A DNA stretch of 64,000 nt from Ilyonectria destructans (taxonomy: Eukaryota; Ascomycota; Sordariomycetes; Hypocreales; Nectriaceae). Both the position numbers and the translations under genes were made by a program. The stretch spans positions 248,001-312,000 of the forward strand of contig JAHEWK010000026.1 in the NCBI GenBank assembly GCA_020740775.1. The letters are read 5' to 3'. Shown one piece after another: positions 53,222 to 64,000 of this stretch; within the stretch, counting starts at the first letter, position 1, and the number at the start of each line of letters is the position of its first letter. The notes beneath the pieces were generated by a model that worked only from the letters and a program-made list of their open reading frames with translations, had not been told where the DNA came from and did no database searches.

Positions 53222-54218
53222 GATGTGGTAGGATGCTGGGAAAGAACGCCTTGATTTGCGGAAGAAGGAAAGTGTGATTTGCTGAGCGGGTTCAAGGAAG
53301 TTTTTTTTTTATACCTGGGTGCAACGTAAGCGTGGGTGCATCTTCCCGAAACTTGAATTTGTATTAATAGATCACGGCAAGCTGCAGCATCTTCAGTTTA
53401 ACCATTTAAATCACACTCGACCCAGGGAAAATGGGCAACCACTTTCCTCCTCACACTGCCCAAGGTGTATTCCAGCCGCTGCTTGTTTGTTTTTCGCTGC
53501 TTTCTCCGCCGCATTTAAAGAATCCCCGACGACATGGGAGCCTTCGCTAGCTATAGATGCCGGTTCAGTTCTATCTGCAAAGGTAGAGAATCCTTGGACT
53601 GGACGTTGTCAGGCTACACTCCTCTGTGCAAACTCGGCATTCCTTCCCATCACATGAATGTTTGAACCCATTAATTTCCTTGCCTTAGCGTGTGTTGGGT
53701 GGTAAATCCAGGTCCCCTGTGGCTCATCGACCTCTGATCGTCCGCCCATCTGGGATGGGTCGTCCCCTGGCCTGAGCCGGTGTTACAGATGGGTAGGGTG
53801 AATTGTGGGGTTTTCTAGGAACCTGATTGACAACCGTGAAAGACGGCCTTTGTTGGATCTTCGTCTCGTCTAGTGTGTCAGTTGCTGTCTCGATCTCTCC
53901 TCCATTTTGCTACCTCTCGCCACCGTTTAAACTAATGCACCCTAACGTCTAATAATACAGACGGATAACGCACTCATCACTAACTCACACACTCACACAC
54001 TCACACACACCCTCGCTGTCCACTAATAATCAATTTTCCCTTTTGTCTCTACGGATCCGGCTTTCCCTCGCCGTTGCCCAAGTTTATAGGCTAAAAAGTC
54101 TACCATGCCGAGCGAAGGGTCCAGAGCAAGCGCATGCAAGCGCACACACCACAAACATGCCCAGCACCATGCCCGTTGGGCGGAGCGTCTCGAGAGCTGA
54201 GGGGAGTGGTCCCGGCAT
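53222..54218. other. no supported gene; second copy of the direct repeat
   Basis: Promoter side of the small coiled-coil gene, then the repeat copy at 53708-54104, with a CACACACT microsatellite near 53983-54010. No gene is supported. Confidence 0.4.
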
Positions 54219-54518
54219 TTGGTGTTGTATCGTGTCAAACTCGTTGGCCTCGTCCATGGCGATGTCATGTACGCCAGAAAGGGGCTCTCCGAGGGCATTT
54301 TGGCTTTGTACTGTGGCGGCAGCATGTATGCCGATCTGCGAGTCTGCGACTCTGTGATGCATGTGTCTACCACCGAGGGTCTCCGTGACAGCTACCTCTT
54401 TGGTGGTGTCAACAACGCCGCCCTCGCCGAGGCTGAGGGTGTTACTGCCCCCGCTATCCGACCTGCGCCAGCGGCAGTTGCCGCACTTGATGCTGCCACC
54501 GCCGAGGATCTTGAATAA
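54219..54518 (+). CDS. partial unrecognised coding fragment
   Basis: An open plus-strand frame with strongly C/G-ending codons: RVKLVGLVHGDVMYARKGLS, YCGGSMYADLRVCDSVMHVS and EGLRDSYLFGGVNNAALAEA, ending AALDAATAEDLE*. Codon use suggests real coding sequence, but there is no credible start. The fragment begins just after the direct repeat, so it may be the cut 3' end of a gene. Family unknown. Confidence 0.35.
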   Translation: MVLYRVKLVGLVHGDVMYARKGLSEGILALYCGGSMYADLRVCDSVMHVSTTEGLRDSYLFGGVNNAALAEAEGVTAPAIRPAPAAVAALDAATAEDLE

Positions 54519-54605
54519 TTCGGAAAAGGTATTCTTACGTGCCCTCTCGACCTAGGCCGCCTCGGTCACCTTCTCATCCGAGCCTCACCCTGAGGTCCTG
54601 GCTTA

Positions 54606-55434
54606 TCAATCTCCGAAGACGCCCAAATAGTCAGATTCCCAAAGAGGAGTTTGCATGGTGAACATGCAGTCGTCAAAAGGTTCTTCGGACAGGGAGTCGA
54701 GCTTGGCAAGGACATCATGAACGGCCAGCTTGGCAAGGTGGTAGGCACGATTGGGCGAGTTCTGGGTTTCGTAGTAGAAGTCAGAGAAGTTCAGAGCCAT
54801 GCCTAGGCGCAAAGGGTGGGTGACGGCGAGCTCGATCTGAGCAGTATCAGTGGCGATCTGAAGGTAATACGTAAGAATCTCTAACGGAGCTGATCAACCC
54901 ACATTAATGGATAGGGGGCCTACCTTGTAGGCCTCCTGGGCAGAACTGATGGCAATATTGCGCTGTTCACCCCACGCGGATTCGGCAAGAAAACGACTAT
55001 AGTCACCCTTCCTATAACATGATAGGTTAGCTCAGGTGGGCGGATGGACTGGGGTAAGAATACCAGTAAATAGATATACATCTTATAATAGAGGACCTTA
55101 GACTGGCCCGTAGTAGCAGTGGGGATTAATTAGTTTCTCGTCTAACACCTTCGAAATATCATGGCAGACCTCCTTAAGCTCATTGGCGATCTTGTGGCGA
55201 TATTCGCGGATGGTAGCAACATGATTCTCACCACTCTGAGACTCCATTTTCTCGATCGAGGAGATGATTCGCAAGCTGACACGGCGAGTGCCGACCACGT
55301 TCCTGAAGGCAGTACTGAGAAGGTTCTGTTCGTCCGAACTGAGCTCATCACCGAACTTCGCGATTTCATTCACGTGCGTGACCATGTCATCGTAGCGCTC
55401 AGCCCGCTCGCAGAGGCGAGCGAGGAAGGCCTGG
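54606..55434 (-). pseudogene. 14-3-3 protein, divergent and frameshifted
   Basis: Exon parts 55434-55080, 55011-54924 and 54857-54606. They read FLARLCERAERYDDMVTHVN, LLSTAFRNVVGTRRVSLRII and YKMKGDYSRFLAESAWG across an intron. The final exon has THPLRLGMALNFSDFYYETQ and ends LWESDYLGVFGD*. Order and spacing match 14-3-3 proteins, which bind phosphoserine motifs as dimers. Near 55130 the frame breaks: DEKLI then, in another frame, PTATTGQSKVLYYKM. The sequence CTAATTAATCCCC contains a likely 4-nt ATTA duplication, since LIPTATTG would be in frame without it. The first exon is not found. Key sites are altered (VSLRII where SSWRVV is usual; RF for RY) and the last helix is lost. Probably a decaying second copy. 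Confidence 0.7.
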
Positions 55435-57933
55435 CTGTAACCATGAAATCAGTCCTCAGGCTCTGGAGCGGTGGCCAGACATGTCCATCCATATTCAAGG
55501 CGAGATCCGGCTGGTAGACAAACTTCTCACGCTAATGGAATAAATAATGGTAGCATGATGCGAATATACCGCGGAGGTCACATAAAGTGTGGTTGTCATG
55601 TAGATGTAGAAAGATGGATGACGAGCTAAGACTACAGTTGAGGACGGGAGTATAAGGTCTCCTTCCTTACGTGATGTTACATATAATGCCAGTCTTAAGC
55701 ACCAGGCCCAAGACTGGTTTTTCACGTATCATAGCATAAGTTATTTAATTAAGGAACGAACCAAACAAGCTTGGAGGGATGTAACATGGTAAGAATCTGG
55801 GCACGGGCGAAGAGGGGAGCTCTGAGAAAGAACTTGCTTGGGACCGCATTCTGATTTTGTGTCGCAAATCTGGATAGGGAATCAATGGAGAAAGTAGCGA
55901 TAGGGTAGAGAGGCAATGGCATAGCGACGTATATTGTTGTAAACTCGGAAGCGACCTACAACGAAATGAAATGATCCCTGGGGAGTTGTTATAAACCGGA
56001 AAAGGGCTCTAGCGCTGGACTGAGGGCGGACACTACCGGGTTGTTGTCGTAGGCGAGAAAGGAAGGAGACGATCCCAACAGATTGGGCACCTGACATCGT
56101 GTGTCTCATCATTTTCCAAAGTTACCAGGCAAGGAGTCAGTAATGATCCGTGTCATTCGAGGTGGGCGAGACAAAAGAGCAGCTGCATCGTGAAAAGTCA
56201 AAGCGATGGAGTGCCATCACAAATGGCACTTTCTGCGGGGTACAGGCTGGCGATCAATTCCACCTCCACCTCAACCATTTCAATATTGTTGAAGTGGAAG
56301 GCCCCTGTCCTGAGGGTCTCTGTCAGTTCCAAAGCGTGATTGGTTGACCAGAACAAAGTGTGACAGGGTCATTGCGGTGAAGTCGACACCTCAAGCGTCA
56401 TGATCGTTTCGATTACGCAGCATATGTACCGGCTGGCGGTGCGGCTAGTTGATAAATGGGAAATTGAGGAGGAGGAAAGAGGGCTAAATAGCGGCTCATA
56501 CGGTCTACACACGGCAATCTGCGCTTAGCGGTGAGGCTAAGCTCGGCGTACGAAGGTATCGCGAGCGGCAGGAAGGCGTTGGAGTACAGATTTTTCATCG
56601 AGGAGCAGCAGGCAAGCAGCTGGCGTGAAAAGGAGGGATCGTTCGCAGGTAGCGAGTCTCAGCGGGCGGCATGCAGTAAAAACCAGAGCGGCCCGATGCG
56701 ACTGGGCTGTACTCTCGTTCAGCCGGTGTTTTATCCGAGGGCTATCAACCACTAGCCAAAAGCAAAGTAAAAAGGGGTAGCTCAGCCCTCCACCTACCTC
56801 CCTGAGCATCCTTTACAATCTCGACAACAGGAGTCGGAAATGAGGGGTCGTCAGTGGAGTTGTGATCATCGTGCCGATGATTTCGGCGCACTACAATGTA
56901 GACATCAGCATTGTAGCGGCCACTCGATTACTTCTTCGCATAAGGCGTTGGGTCGCCCTCGCGAAATTATCATTCATGCTATCACGTTTCTTAGGCGAAG
57001 AGGTAAGCTCAATCATCGTTGCTCCGGGGTATGTAGCAAGTATTGAGCAGGCTAGACTCTGAGTCGGCGGCCTCGCTCGGTGGGAGATGTTGAGACTTCT
57101 GTCGTGCTGGCAAGGGTCGAATCTATAAGGCGGAGCTGTGTGCGCTTGCTGCCAAGGAGGCCGAGGAGGTCGTTGAGGCCCAGATGCGCGCCGTTGAACC
57201 AAGAGACGAAACCACCAAGTGGCGAGAATGACCAATCAGCGAAACTCGCAGCCTGTCCGTGCACGTTTCATAAAACAGGGGAAGGCGCACGTCCGCCGGG
57301 GGACGTTGGAAGTTGGAAGCTGGGCGTGATGGGCAAGTTGGCGGCTCCCTTGCGCTGAGTAGCCTTTCGGTACGAAGCTTGCGACAAGAGCCTGTATGGC
57401 TGTTTTACTAGTGGGTTGCTGCACGTGTTGAGAAGAGGGCGCGGTTTTAAGTGGTCGGCTCTGGGTGGGTGGATGAAGAGACTTGGCCAATAGGGCGCGT
57501 GTGTGTGTTACCTTTATTTTGCGTAGCCAATAAGATGTACGCAGCAGGCTTTGAGGAGCAGTCACCATTCTGAGTGGCACGATTTGAAGAGCTTAATGCG
57601 GAAGTAAGAGACCTAGCCAATAGGGTGAGGGTGAATAATTGAGACAGGGATCAGGGGACTGAGACTCCAGAGATCAATCAGTTGCAATACCAGAGAGGGA
57701 AAATTGTCAATTTGAGTATAAGAAGCTGCCATGCCAAGATGTCCTGGTGTTGAGATCATTGGCATGCAAATGCACAAAACAAAGAAGAAACACATCTGAT
57801 ATTTATGATCGATCAAATGATATAGTATATACAATGCACAGATTGATACGACTTGGTAAAGATACTGTATTTCGTTGCGCAGAGAGGATGTGGCATCGCC
57901 GATCTCCATCCAACATTTTTAGCCAAGAGCTAC
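55435..57933. other. gene-poor region
   Basis: No gene is supported across about 2.5 kb. Frames near 56150-57260 on both strands are short and have no recognisable features. Confidence 0.4.
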
Positions 57934-58190
57934 TATCCCTGCCGACGTGGATACTCGCACAATTGAATTGATCAATTAAGATAGATGGTGAACAGATTTG
58001 CTTTTTCCATGAGTACAAAGGATTGGCCAAAACGTCAGCACATGTCGCCGATCGCGGTAAAGCACCTTGAGGTAAGAACCTTGATCCCTGCCAAGTGGAT
58101 ACTTGCACAGCGGAATTGATCAATCAACGTAGCTGTTGAACAGAATCGCTTCTTCCACGATTACAAAGAATTGACTAAGATATTAATACA
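57934..58190. repeat. diverged direct duplication, about 105 bp, period about 149
   Basis: TATCCCTGCCGACGTGGATA (57934) and GATCCCTGCCAAGTGGATAC (about 58083) start two copies. Both continue through GAATTGATCAATyAA, GAACAGA and TTCCA to ATTG. A poly-A run follows at 58193-58209. Confidence 0.65.
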
Positions 58191-58307
58191 TGAAAAAAAG
58201 AAAAAAAAAACAAGTATGAGAGCTGGGCAGTATATGATAGGTAGATGAAATAACGTGGTGTGTATTATATCAATCACATAAGTGCCCATCGATGTTACCA
58301 TTACAAC

Positions 58308-58672
58308 GAAAGAGGGTGAAGGGATATTTTGATCTATTGGTATATCAATACTGCAGCGGCCATATGAATAAGAGGGTGGAGGAGTATGATGCCGTATTGG
58401 TCTACCGGTGTAATGGCATTCCGACTAGATAATGGGATGAATAATCAAGCCTGATGTTATTAATGGTATAAGAATAAGAGGGTGGGGGAGTATGATGCTC
58501 TACTGGTATACCGGTGTGATGATGCTCCGAGTGGATGATGGAATGAATAATCAAGCCCGAAGTTAATCATCACAAAAGTAAGAGGGTGGTGGAATATGAT
58601 GCTCTACTGGTATACCGGCGTGATGATGCTCCGAGTAGATGACGGGATGAATAATCAAGTCCGATATTGGGA
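58308..58672. repeat. tandem repeat of about 105 bp, three units plus a partial
   Basis: Units start AAGAGGGTGG at 58370, 58476 and 58580, with a shorter diverged unit near 58308. Each holds TACTGGTATACCGG (an inverted-repeat core) and GGATGAATAATCAAG. It lies 0.3 kb upstream of the Helitron Rep gene. Confidence 0.8.
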
Positions 58673-58999
58673 TGAAATTGGAAGAGTAAAGAAGAACATG
58701 GTGGGATAGAGCTATCATTTATTGGTAGGTGGGTCAAGACGATGACGATAGACGATATTATCATATAGTTTGATAGGTATAATGGAGATAAAGATGACGT
58801 GGGAGTATCGGGATAGAATCGGATCAAGAGCAGAGTAGGACCGGTTAGTGTGGGAGAATCGAAATCTGCCCCAGAATGTACCGATCACAAAACAGCATTG
58901 TGAATGGCATCAACCTTTATCGTTCATATTTATAATACTATTTGGCTTAATACACATGATTACACACCCTAAGAATATTCGTACATACAATATCTTGTA

Positions 59000-61900
59000 A
59001 TGGATTCGTCATTTGGCAGCACACTCAGCAGTCTCGGGCTGAAGATGTACAATGATATCTTTGGTGCGGCAAACTCGAATACAAACGCAACACCAAGAGA
59101 ATCACATTCTACTGTCCAACCAAGCATATCCGATCGTGTTCCGGATGTCCAGCCTGTGGGCCTGGGATTAAGGAGGTCACTCTCTACTGTGCAACCGAGT
59201 ACACCTGGTGATATTCCAGAAACCGTACCTATAGACCCGGCACTAGAGGGATCACAATCAACTGGCCAATCAAGCGAACCCGGTAATCGCCAACAATACC
59301 AATCAAGTGTAAATCAAATCGACAATGCGAATGCGCAAACACAGGCGGCAGGAAACTGGATGAGTCGGCCACCACCAGGGAGCACGACGCCGATACAAGC
59401 GCCTCCAAGAAAAAGAGGCAGACCGCGAGGTTCTCGTGTACCAAGGCGGAGAGTTGGAGAAGGAAATCGGGTGCAGGAACATCAGCCAAGTGCATACCAA
59501 GCCGACACCATCAATACTCAAGTACAGAGCCCTGAAAGTTGGATGAGTCGACCGCCGCCAAGGAGTACGACACCAATACAAGCGCCTCCAAGATCAAGAG
59601 GCAAACCGCGAACTTCTCGTGCATCAAGACGGAAAGATGCCCGGGAAAGAAACTGGAGGCAAAGGAGACAAATCCAACAGCAAAGACCACTGGTTGCCAT
59701 TGGGACCCAACATCACCCGCACAATGCACTGGGCATGCAGCAATGTATGAGCATTCTAAGCTTTTCAGATGTGGATCAACATGGCCAACAAGAACTTGGC
59801 GCCAAGCGTAAAGCTAATCAACACGGACAAGAACAAAACAAAAGGCAAAATCGAACACGGGTTGAGAATAGCAACCTTGAAGAGCAAGCCCAGGCATTCG
59901 AGAGAGCAATTAAGTATCTGGAAGATGAATTTACAGAGAAGGAAAGAATATCCTACACAAAGGATTGGCGTAAGCCGGTCCCCCGTGAGAGGAATATATC
60001 CACAGTCATGGACTTTTATCAAGCATTTCACAACATGGACACCCTACCCATACACACATGCATGATATGCTATCGGAAAATCAGCACCATGGAGATAAAA
60101 GAGCTTAGCTGGGAAGAGTGGACAAATAGCGCAGCGATGAATAGCTGCCGCACGTTTTCATGTCCAGATTGTTTCCCTGTTGGCAAGGCTATACGGAGCT
60201 GCGAAAACTGTGCAATGAAGATCCGCGAATGCAATATGGCGCGGGGTGGGAACTTGCATCAAGCACTTGGTTGCGAGCACATGTACCCGGATGCTCTCAG
60301 AGACCTGACATTGGTTGAGGAGAAGCTGATCGCACTCAACACCCATTTCGGCTTCGTTGCAAGAATCAAAGTGACAAAAAGCACCAAACAGAGTACGGCA
60401 TATGCACGGCATGTAAAGGGTCACATAACTGTGTTTCCAAACAGTGTTCAAGACTTGGTTACCACAGTACTACCACATCCGCTTCTACAATCTTTGGAGG
60501 ACATCCATATATCTTGGCATGGGCCGCAGAGACCAGCCCCCAGCGATCTATCCAAGTTGCTCTCAGTCCGGCGAGGAGCTGTGGAACGGGCGTTGCTTTG
60601 GCTAAAAGAATTTAACCCCCACTATCGGCACATCCAAATCGACAAAGCCGAGTTGGATAGTTGGGGAGAGCCGGCGCATGGGGTTCCGAGCCAGATCTAT
60701 GACAGGATAGAGAGAGATGAACCATCGGCATGGGAAGAAACGCGAACAGCGCACATTGTGCCCCCAGCAGAACGTGGAATGGATGACGCTGGGCCCCAGT
60801 CACTCGAACAGATTGTGGACGGGCTGGGCAGAGCGTATGATGAGAATGATGTAAGTTACGACGAGGATCAGCAGCTCTATGACGAGCGCAGTAGGGAGGA
60901 GCTCGAGTATGAGGGCATGGGAAGCTTTCTTGATGAGATCCTTGCATCTGGTATGTTTCCACTGGATACAGCACCGCGAGCAACCGATGCCGATAAACTG
61001 CAATTTGCTATTGATACCATCAGAGGTGGACAGACAAATGCGCAAACACAGCCGCCCAACCAGCCGACTGGGAGCGCGCAGGATTCGCACCTTCAGCCAT
61101 ACATTCACATTTCAAGAGGCAATGAGTTTGCAGATAGCAATGATCTCTGGCATCTTGCAAAAGCATTTCCAACACTATTCCCGTTCGGTTTCGGTGGGCC
61201 ACGGTGTAAGGAAGAGATGGAATCGGACCTGTGGAAGAACAGTCTCCAGCTCACAGGGCGTATCCGTGATAGAGACAGTATTGGAGAGGGTGGAGAGGAT
61301 GCGATTTCGCCAACACGTAATCTCCGACTTCACGCATGGATGAAGAAAGTGCTGCAACGACATGGTGGTCGCTTTGCCAATCATCCGGCGTTTTCATTCC
61401 TAGTATTCAACATAGAGGTTCGGTCTAGGAATAGAGGAGTAAGTATGGTGAGCGTGCGACGGACCGATTTTCCTGAGGTTGAGAGGATCATTCAGTCGTT
61501 AACACCAGAGAGGCTGTGGGAAGTGCAAAAGGAGTTAGAGGCTGGCGGGATCACCCGAGATGAAGGTATCAAAAAGCTCCTGCGATACATCTCATACTTT
61601 GGCCACAAACAGGCCATGTCGCAGGAGTCGCGGCTAGCCATGCGCAGAAAGATTAAAGCGCTCATCATCAGATACGGTATACCGGCGATTTGGTTTACGC
61701 TGAATCCCAATGACATTACGAACCCGGTAAAACTACGTCTGGCGGCATACCGAAAGGAGGACAAGGCTGCCGCGGAAGCAACCCTGCTTCGGGCCCTTCA
61801 GGATAGGTATGAGAGAGTGAAGCTGGCGATAACTGACCCCATAAGCTCTGCCATCTTCTTCCATCGCGAAGTAGAGATGTTCTTTGAGCATTACGTCAAG

Positions 61901-64000
61901 GTTGGGGAGGAATCTGTTTTTGGTCAGATTGGACAGTATTTCGGCGCTGTCGAGACCAACGAACGCGGTGCTCTTCATGTCCATGGTTTGCTATGGCTCG
62001 AAGGGAACTTGGAGCTCGGGGAGTTCATCGGTGCTCATGGAAACGGGGAGGATGATGAGGGTGCGGCAATGGAACGGGAAGGAATCCTGAAATATGTCGA
62101 TTCTGTCTTTACCGAGGTATGTGCATCCATATATCCACGTAACCAAAAGCCAACGTAGGTCGGAAGCTAAACTATCATCTAGGATCTGGACGAATCCGCT
62201 GCCTTTAGCGAGGAGAGCGAGACTAGGGTGGTTTACGACAACATATCCTACGTGATGACCGATGCTGGGCGCTTCTCTGAACAGTTTGACGATGAAGCCC
62301 ACTTTTGCGCGGGCAGGGTCCAGATGCATGTCCACACTGCAACTTGTGTCAAATACTCTCACAACAAGGAGGGAGAAAAGAAGCCCACGTGTCGATTCCA
62401 TGCGCCTTGGAAGCTCTTTACAAAAAGCGAATTTGGCGCGGATGGTATACTTCGGCTCCAACGCTCACATCCCATGATCAACCGATGGAACAAGCCAATG
62501 GCGGTTGGGTTGCGGCACAATCACGACATCTCCTTCATCGGAACCCAAAGCAAGACAATGGCGCTGATATACTACTTGACAAACTACGCCACAAAGATCC
62601 AAGATCCGATCTGGAAGAGAGTGGCCATAGCAGCAGAGCTCTTTCCGAGTATCAGCACAACCAGCGCCGTCGGGCTAGGTGCAACAACTGCAAACTACGA
62701 AGCCAAGGCAAATGTAAACCGCCAGTACCTGATGAGAATCGCAAACAGAATATTCACCGAGCGGCCATTATCGCAGGTGGAGGTGATTGCGCACTTCTTG
62801 GATTACCCAAGTGAGTTCTCGAGTACCAAACAATGGTCATATGTGAATATGACAATGATATACTGGGCAATACTCCGACGCTGGCAGTATCTCCAGCAAT
62901 GCAGTAGCACTTTAGGCGACGACGATGATCGACCTATCGAGAACATAGGTGGCAATGGCAACGGCAACGACGCGGAAGCCAGCGCGGAGAGGGTCTTGGT
63001 GGGAAGCGATGGCAAGAAGCTACCATACATTGAAGCCTACCACCACCGTGGAGAGGTGCTGCAGACATTATGCTTCTATGACTACATGTCGATTGTTACA
63101 TTACAAAAGAGCATAGATTCATCTTCCAAGGAGTTGGTGAAGATAGAATTTGAAAGGAACTGGAAGCCGGGAAGGGACTGGGTGCAGGTTCTAAGACCCC
63201 CGGGGAAGTATGCAGTGCCATGCATCAACGGCTTTCTCGATATGGACTTTGATATTGACACAAACGCAGACCGATACCGCAGGTAAGCACAAGCCATAGA
63301 ACAGATGGGATGGATAAACGAGGAGCATATACTAATATTAGCACCAGAGCTGCAGTACAGCACCTCGCACTCTTCGTGCCATGGGAGAAGTTCACTACAG
63401 CAGCGTCTGGTGACATCAACGAAATCTGGGAACACTGGAGACGGCAACTCCCCAAAAGACTCCAGACTATCGCAGGCAACATCCAGCTCTTGAAGCGATC
63501 AGCGGAAGATGCGCGGCGAGATGCAAAGCAGTGGGCGGCTGCGGGGGACGAGACCGTTTTGGATGACATCGACGCTATGGGGTATGATCTCCAAGATCCT
63601 ACAGGCCCAGTAAAAGCATATCGCCCAGACCAGGTTGGCCAGCTTGGCCGATTGATTGAGACAGTACGAGGTGCTACAGCCCCTAACCAGGTGACCGCTG
63701 GTTCGGAGCATCTTTTGCAGATGCTAGATCAGCTCCGCGAAGCCCAAGCAGATATCCCCGAGTTTGCGGATGACGTCGAGACTGTCGCTTCCGTAGAGAA
63801 CCCAGAGCAGTACCAGCCAACCATGGTAGCCAGGAGCGAGCTCCCAACGCAACGTCAGCTTAGAGGAATCAAGAGCAAGCAGGATCAAGCTGACAAGGAA
63901 ATTGTGAAAAGAATCCGAGGCTCTGATGGAGTTCAGATTACGCAGAACACAGCTGCCGGCGCAGAAGCATCACTGGACCATACCTTCGCGGGTGCGGGAG
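59000..64000 (+). CDS. Helitron Rep protein (helicase part off the window)
   Basis: Exons 59000-62116, 62183-63282 and 63348 to beyond 64000, joined by good GT-AG introns that keep frame. The N-terminal 250 residues are low complexity with repeated RPPPxSTTPIQAPPR blocks and basic stretches. A Cys-rich region (HTCMICYRKIS ... CPDCFPVGKAIRSCENC) leads to the DUF6570-like part (DLTLVEEKLIALNTHFGFVA). The Helitron N-terminal block RGNEFADSNDLWHLAKAFPT then reads into LFPFGFGG. The Rep HUH motif is RGALHVHGLLWL, with histidines at about residues 993 and 995. YYLTNYATK in exon 2 is the likely tyrosine motif. The third exon is charged and helical. The PIF1-type helicase is expected past the edge. 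No stop interrupts over 4.8 kb, so the element may be autonomous and young. Confidence 0.85.

Overview
The window looks like a repeat-rich accessory region of a filamentous ascomycete genome, most likely Fusarium. The evidence is: short GT-AG introns, Zn2Cys6 regulators, a CFEM-free but secretion-rich gene set, an F-box family relic of the Fusarium type, many transposons of several classes, and stop codons in repeats and relics that all fit C:G to T:A change (RIP-like). No computation was run; calls rest on reading translations, splice signals and repeats by eye.

Layout. 0.9-2.4 kb: F-box pseudogene. 2.8-10.6 kb: retroelement with a 15-bp target duplication, a gene relic, a solo LTR split by a LINE (both with target duplications), a second LTR and a hAT element. 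10.7-11.6 kb: RWD-RBR ubiquitin ligase pseudogene. 12.2-13.6 kb: Helitron-derived ORF. 14.1-26.4 kb: the only long intact host block, six genes: aldehyde dehydrogenase, homoserine dehydrogenase, Zn2Cys6 regulator, class II aldolase, amino acid permease, and a cystathionine gamma-synthase-like PLP enzyme. 26.4-35.7 kb: transposon graveyard, including a hAT element that joins a MULE transposase fragment on one side to a GH106-like glycosidase fragment on the other, plus stacked LINE ends and a solo LTR. 35.8-41.5 kb: secreted GH3 beta-glucosidase divergent from a second Zn2Cys6 regulator. 41.5-47.6 kb: LTR, LINE ends, and a Helitron-related ORF bracketed by inverted repeats. 48.3-50.6 kb: kelch-type single-pass membrane protein. 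52.8-55.4 kb: a small coiled-coil gene and a damaged, divergent 14-3-3 gene. 59-64 kb: large Helitron Rep gene running off the window.

How the genes may work together. The 14-26 kb block reads as a catabolic or amino-acid-conversion cluster centred on homoserine: uptake (permease), oxidation to aspartate semialdehyde (homoserine dehydrogenase), oxidation to aspartate (aldehyde dehydrogenase), alternative cleavage routes (class II aldolase, PLP enzyme) and local control (Zn2Cys6). Its neighbours fit a supernumerary chromosome, and a homoserine-utilisation trait is known from the pea-pathogenicity chromosome of Nectria haematococca (Fusarium solani complex). That match is from memory and is an inference.
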